From contig OZ244956.1 in the NCBI GenBank assembly GCA_965222505.1, positions 4,588,001-4,652,000 of the forward strand: a stretch of DNA of 64,000 nucleotides. The letters run 5' to 3'. The notes beneath the pieces were generated by a model. That model was given only the letters and a program-made list of their open reading frames with translations, did not search any database and was not told the DNA's origin. The stretch is from G965222505 sp965222505 (GTDB taxonomy: Bacteria > Bacteroidota > Rhodothermia > Rhodothermales > DATKEJ01). The translations under genes and the position numbers were made by a program. How positions within the stretch are numbered: position 1 is the first letter of the stretch; every line of letters begins with the position of its first letter. Positions 60,076 to 64,000 of the stretch are shown in pieces.

Positions 60076-61833
60076 TTATTGGCTGGCCCAGGTTTTGACG
60101 AGGGTATCATAGTCGATGGTTTCCGGGGTGTCGCGTTCATTGTCCAGCTTGGGGAAGGGGGCACCAGGTTGGTCGAACCAGTATTGGAGGTCTCGTTCTT
60201 CATTGAGTTGGGGGGCGCAGGTGGTCATGCTGGCGCGTTCGAGGCGGGCCAGGATGCGGTCTTGTGCCTCGGCCAGGTTGTCCATGGCCTGTTGCGGGGT
60301 TACCTCGCCCGTGATGGCCGGGGCTACGTTTTGCCACCAGAGCTGGGCCAGCTTGGGGTAATCCGGCACATTGGTACCGGTGGGGGTCCATTGTACCCGC
60401 GCCGGGGAGCGGTAGAATTCGATCAAGCCGCCGTACTTGGTGGCGTTTTCGGTGAAGTAGTCACTACGGATGTCGGAGTCTCGAATGAAGGTCAGCCCCT
60501 CGATGGATTTTTTTAGCGAGACGGTTTTGGATACGGTGAACTGGGCATACAACCAGGCGGCGGCGCGGCGGTCGGCGGGGGTGCTTTTGAGGAGGGTCCA
60601 GGAACCGGCATCCTGGTAGCCGAGCTTCATGCCGGCCTGCCAGTACACGCCGTGCGGACTTGGCGCCATGCGCCATTTGGGAGTGCCATCTTCATTGACG
60701 ACGGCCAGGCCGGGCTGGGTCATGTCTGCCGTAAAGGCGGTATACCAGAAAATTTGTTGGGCCACCTGTCCCTGTGCCGGGACGGGACCTGCTTCAGAGA
60801 ACGTCATCCCAGCGGCTTCTGGTGGGGCGTAAGCCTTGAGCCAGTCGATATACTTTTGCAGGGCATAGACTGCCGCCGGGCCGTTGGTGTCTCCGCCACG
60901 CGAGATAGACGAGCCCGCCGGGGCGCAGCCTTCCACGCGCAGGCCCCATTCATCCACCGGGTTGCCGTTGGGGATGCCGGGGTCGCCGTTGCCGGCCATC
61001 GAAAGCCAGGCATCGGTGAAGCGCCAGCCGAGGGAGGGGTCTTTTTTGCCATAGTCCATGTGGCCGTAGACGTTCTCTCCATCGATGGTGCCGTTGCCAT
61101 TGACCTTGTTTGTGAAGAAGTCGGCGATGTCTTCGTAGGCACTCCAATTGACGGGTACGCCGAGGTCATAGCCGTAGGCCGCCTTGAACTGTTGTTTGAT
61201 GTTGGAGTCTGTGAACCAGTCGTACCGGAACCAGTAGAGGTTGGCAAATTGTTGGTCTGGCAGTTGGTACATCTTGCCGTCCGGTGCGGTCGTGAAGCTG
61301 CGGCCAATGAAATCGTCCACATCCAGGGTCGGGGAGGTAACGGCCTGACCTTCGCCGGTCATGTAATCGGAGAGGGGGACGACAAATCCATAGCGAAAGT
61401 GCGTTCCGATCAGGTCGGAGTCGTTGACGTAGGCATCATAAATATTCTGGCCGGACTGAAACTGGGTTTGCAATTTTTCGATCACATCGCCTTCCTGGAT
61501 GAGGTCATGGCGTACGGTGATGCCGGTGATTTCCGAGAAGGCTTTGGCGAGGGTTTCGGCTTCGTATTCATGGGTGGTGATGGTTTCCGAGACCACGTTG
61601 ATGGTCATGCCCCGGTACGGTTTGGCCGCTTCGATAAACCAGGCCAGTTCGGCCAGTTGCTCGTCCCGTCCCAGCGTACTCGGTTGAAACTCCGTATCCA
61701 CCCAACGTTCAGCCGCCGCCGTGAGGGCGGTTTCATCCATGTCGACGCCGTTGGGACCTTCGTCGGCATCGGGTTGATCAGTGCAGGCCCCCAAAAGAAG
61801 GGAAAACAAAAGGATAAGGCTGAGGTTTTTCAT
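60076..61833 (-). CDS. glpV: ABC transporter substrate-binding lipoprotein, GlpV-like
   Basis: A 585-aa periplasmic lipoprotein (lipobox LLGAC, Cys17). The body is a large family-1-type solute-binding protein (MTINVVSETITTHEYEAETLAKAFSEITGITVRHDLIQEGDVIEKLQ; YDAYVNDSDLIGTHFRYG). Its length and its place after two permeases and a DUF2160 protein match the P-Q-U-V order of the rhizobial GlpSTPQUV glycerol transporter, so glycerol or a similar small polyol is the likely ligand. A perfect hairpin lies 15 nt upstream in the 121-base gap before the gene; it may let this component be expressed more than the permeases. Confidence 0.82.
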   Translation of the reverse strand: MKNLSLILLFSLLLGACTDQPDADEGPNGVDMDETALTAAAERWVDTEFQPSTLGRDEQLAELAWFIEAAKPYRGMTINVVSETITTHEYEAETLAKAFSEITGITVRHDLIQEGDVIEKLQTQFQSGQNIYDAYVNDSDLIGTHFRYGFVVPLSDYMTGEGQAVTSPTLDVDDFIGRSFTTAPDGKMYQLPDQQFANLYWFRYDWFTDSNIKQQFKAAYGYDLGVPVNWSAYEDIADFFTNKVNGNGTIDGENVYGHMDYGKKDPSLGWRFTDAWLSMAGNGDPGIPNGNPVDEWGLRVEGCAPAGSSISRGGDTNGPAAVYALQKYIDWLKAYAPPEAAGMTFSEAGPVPAQGQVAQQIFWYTAFTADMTQPGLAVVNEDGTPKWRMAPSPHGVYWQAGMKLGYQDAGSWTLLKSTPADRRAAAWLYAQFTVSKTVSLKKSIEGLTFIRDSDIRSDYFTENATKYGGLIEFYRSPARVQWTPTGTNVPDYPKLAQLWWQNVAPAITGEVTPQQAMDNLAEAQDRILARLERASMTTCAPQLNEERDLQYWFDQPGAPFPKLDNERDTPETIDYDTLVKTWASQ

Positions 61834-61847
61834 ACGATTGATGGGCG

Positions 61848-61868
61848 GGGTCGGCCTTGTGCCGACCC
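61848..61868 (-). promoter_or_regulatory. Intra-operon hairpin before the binding protein
   Basis: GGGTCGGC (61848-61855) and GCCGACCC (61861-61868) form a perfect 8-bp stem with a 5-nt loop, with no T tract after it on the minus strand. Its place between the small membrane protein and the binding protein suits an mRNA-stabilising or partial-termination element. Confidence 0.55.
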
Positions 61869-61954
61869 TTCAAGGTATAATGTGGTAAAATACGTTCGGG
61901 TTATTCTCGGCAAGACGGAGGAGGTTGGTCTGGATCGACGACCCAATAAACAAA

Positions 61955-62226
61955 TCATCCCCACCGCATCACCCCGGCCAGCCAAACCGCCGCGAGGGCC
62001 GTGGCCCCCCAAACGTTGAGGTCTGTTATTGCAAACCAGAAAAAATGAATAAAGGCACAACCGAGCAGGCCGATGTAGAGCCGGTCACCCCGTGTGGTGG
62101 CCAGCGGCAGCCAACCCTTTCGGGCCGTTGAAGGGTGCCGGATGTGGTAGTGCGTCATCCCGACGAGCATCAGGCCCACAGCCCCGAAAAATAGTGCCGT
62201 CGGCCAAGTCCAGGCCATCCAGGTCA

Positions 62227-62230
<4 letters not shown>
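61955..62230 (-). CDS. glpU: DUF2160 small membrane protein, GlpU-like
   Basis: A 91-aa integral membrane protein with about three transmembrane helices (WTWPTALFFGAVGLMLVGM, RLYIGLLGCAFIHFFWFAIT, WGATALAAVWLAGVMRW). It fits the DUF2160 family, found in operons for glycerol-type ABC transporters. It starts in a 4-bp overlap with the upstream permease gene (ATGA), so it is made in coupled amounts. Its exact role in transport is not known; it may be an accessory subunit. It ends 121 bp before the binding-protein gene. Confidence 0.8.
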
Positions 62231-63038
<808 letters not shown>

Positions 63039-63042
<4 letters not shown>

Positions 63043-63914
63043 GCCGTTCCCCCCTGGCCGATGTTTCGGATGACGGTGTAGAACAGGTAGCAAAACACCT
63101 GGATGATCAAGAAGTAAATCAGCGAAAAGGCGGCCGCCGGACCAAGGTCGAATTGGCCTACGGCCAGCTTCGAGAGGTAGATGCTCAAGAAGGTCGTGGC
63201 GTTGCCGGGGCCGCCGCCGGTGACCACGAACGGTTCGGTGTAGATCATAAAACTGTCCATGAACCGAAGCAATACCGCGATGCGCAACACACCCCGCAGC
63301 TTGGGGAGTTGCACGTATCGAAAAATGGACCACGCCCCGGCCGCATCAATCCGTGCAGCCTGATAATAGGCTTCCGGGATGGCCCGAAGTCCGGCGTACG
63401 TGAGGAGCACCACCAGCGGGGTCCAGTGCCAGACGTCCATCAGCAGGATGGTGTACCACGCGTCCGTGGCATCCAGGGCATAATTGTAGGAAAAGCCCAG
63501 CACATCGTTCATCACATACCCGCCCAACCCAATGTCCGCCCGGCCAAAGATCTGCCAGATGGTGCCCACTACGTTCCAGGGAATCAACAACGGCAACGCC
63601 ACCAAAACCAGGGCCAATGAAGCCCTCCAACCCCGAGTGGGTAACCCCAGGGCAACCAGGATACCAAGTGGAATCTCGATCAACAATACCTGAAACGAAA
63701 ACAGCAGATTCCGCAAAAAAGCCGCCCGCAACGCTGGATCACGCATGGTCTGGACATACCACTCACTCCCGACCCACACCCGCTGGTCCGGCCCCAAAAT
63801 ATCCTGCACGGAATAATTCACCACCGTCATCAACGGAATCACCGCGCTAAAGGCGACCGATAACACGACCGGTAATACCAGAAGCCAGGCGTGATGGTTG
63901 GTAGGCTTGGTCAT
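63039..63914 (-). CDS. glpP: ABC transporter permease, GlpP-like
   Basis: A 291-aa inner-membrane permease of the MalF type. The ATG at 63914 (MTKPTNHHAWLLVLPVVLSVAF) is preferred to a TTG 12 nt upstream. Six transmembrane segments are seen, with the EAA loop PEAYYQAARIDAAGAWSIFRYVQLPKLRGVL and TGGGPGNATTFLSIYLSK, both typical. It is the first gene of the minus-strand transporter cluster in the window. The two ATPase genes expected in a GlpSTPQUV system are not downstream, so they would lie beyond 64000 or elsewhere. Confidence 0.88.
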
Positions 63915-64000
63915 TCTGATTACCAATCACCGATTACCAATCGACAGGGCATCTGCATTGAAAAGGCAAGTAGCTTGTGGTGGAAAAATTAGCCATCCTT
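63915..64000. other. Upstream region of the transporter genes
   Basis: It holds ATTACCAATCACCGATTACC-type heptamers at about 63920-63942, related to those at 27.7 and 38.1 kb. No gene is seen before the window ends. Confidence 0.5.

Noticed and set aside
60652..62019. 455-aa plus-strand open frame
   Set aside because: It is antisense to the binding-protein gene, which has a lipobox and clear family motifs. The frame shows no domain or ribosome site.

Overview
The window (about 57% G+C by eye) looks like a chromosomal contig from a Rhodothermota/Balneolota-type member of the Bacteroidota group. Eight predicted exported proteins end in a type IX secretion (T9SS) type A sorting domain with the YPNPFNP-type motif. 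A GWxTD-domain protein, heme A synthase and many lipoproteins point the same way. Housekeeping genes (argS, ftsX, def, murA, uvrC, pepA, an NrnA-type phosphatase, a CtaA-type heme A synthase) show ordinary chromosome rather than plasmid or prophage. No rRNA, tRNA or CRISPR array was seen, and no intact transposase.

Layout. 1-4.6 kb: two convergent T9SS client genes and the duplicated tail of a third. 4.6-5.8 kb: a phosphofructokinase with PPi-type active-site residues. 6.0-10.8 kb: a type II secretion/type IV pilus-like operon (four prepilin-like proteins, a minimal prepilin peptidase, a GspF-like platform protein), with copies of a palindromic repeat between its genes. 10.8-21.5 kb: a polymorphic toxin locus made of a 1661-aa exported RHS/YD-repeat protein without an RHS core, then a 1761-aa exported multidomain protein carrying the missing RHS core and a C-terminal papain-fold toxin, then an Imm35-type immunity gene. 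21.5-30.2 kb: a lipoprotein esterase, gamma carbonic anhydrase, argS, ftsX, a T9SS client, ctaA, def and a damaged T9SS client. 30.3-33.6 kb: a WD40/CsgG-like protein, an outer-membrane barrel and a GH113-like glycosidase. 33.9-35.7 kb: a Tat-exported PLP enzyme and a lipoprotein RidA. 36-41.3 kb: a dehydrogenase remnant, a methyltransferase, an NrnA-type phosphatase, pepA and a GWxTD protein. 41.4-54.6 kb: four more T9SS clients around murA and a sulfatase-fold membrane enzyme. 54.6-60 kb: a HerA-like ATPase, an anchored thermonuclease, uvrC and a sulfotransferase. 60-64 kb: permeases, a DUF2160 protein and a binding protein in the order of a GlpPQUV glycerol ABC transporter; its ATPases are not in the window.

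The most interesting system is the RHS locus. The repeat shell and the core/toxin, normally one polypeptide, are two separately exported proteins, and the split falls at the shell/core boundary. The genes lie 52 bp downstream of the pseudopilin operon on the same strand. A second strong signal is a roughly 80-bp repeat, present three times, whose two best copies can form two mutually exclusive hairpins and show compensatory changes in both. Many intergenic gaps hold further repeats: heptamer arrays, a GTCATTGCGAG palindrome, 68-bp and 54-bp direct repeats. Several gaps also hold decayed gene fragments, so they appear to have been remodelled often.
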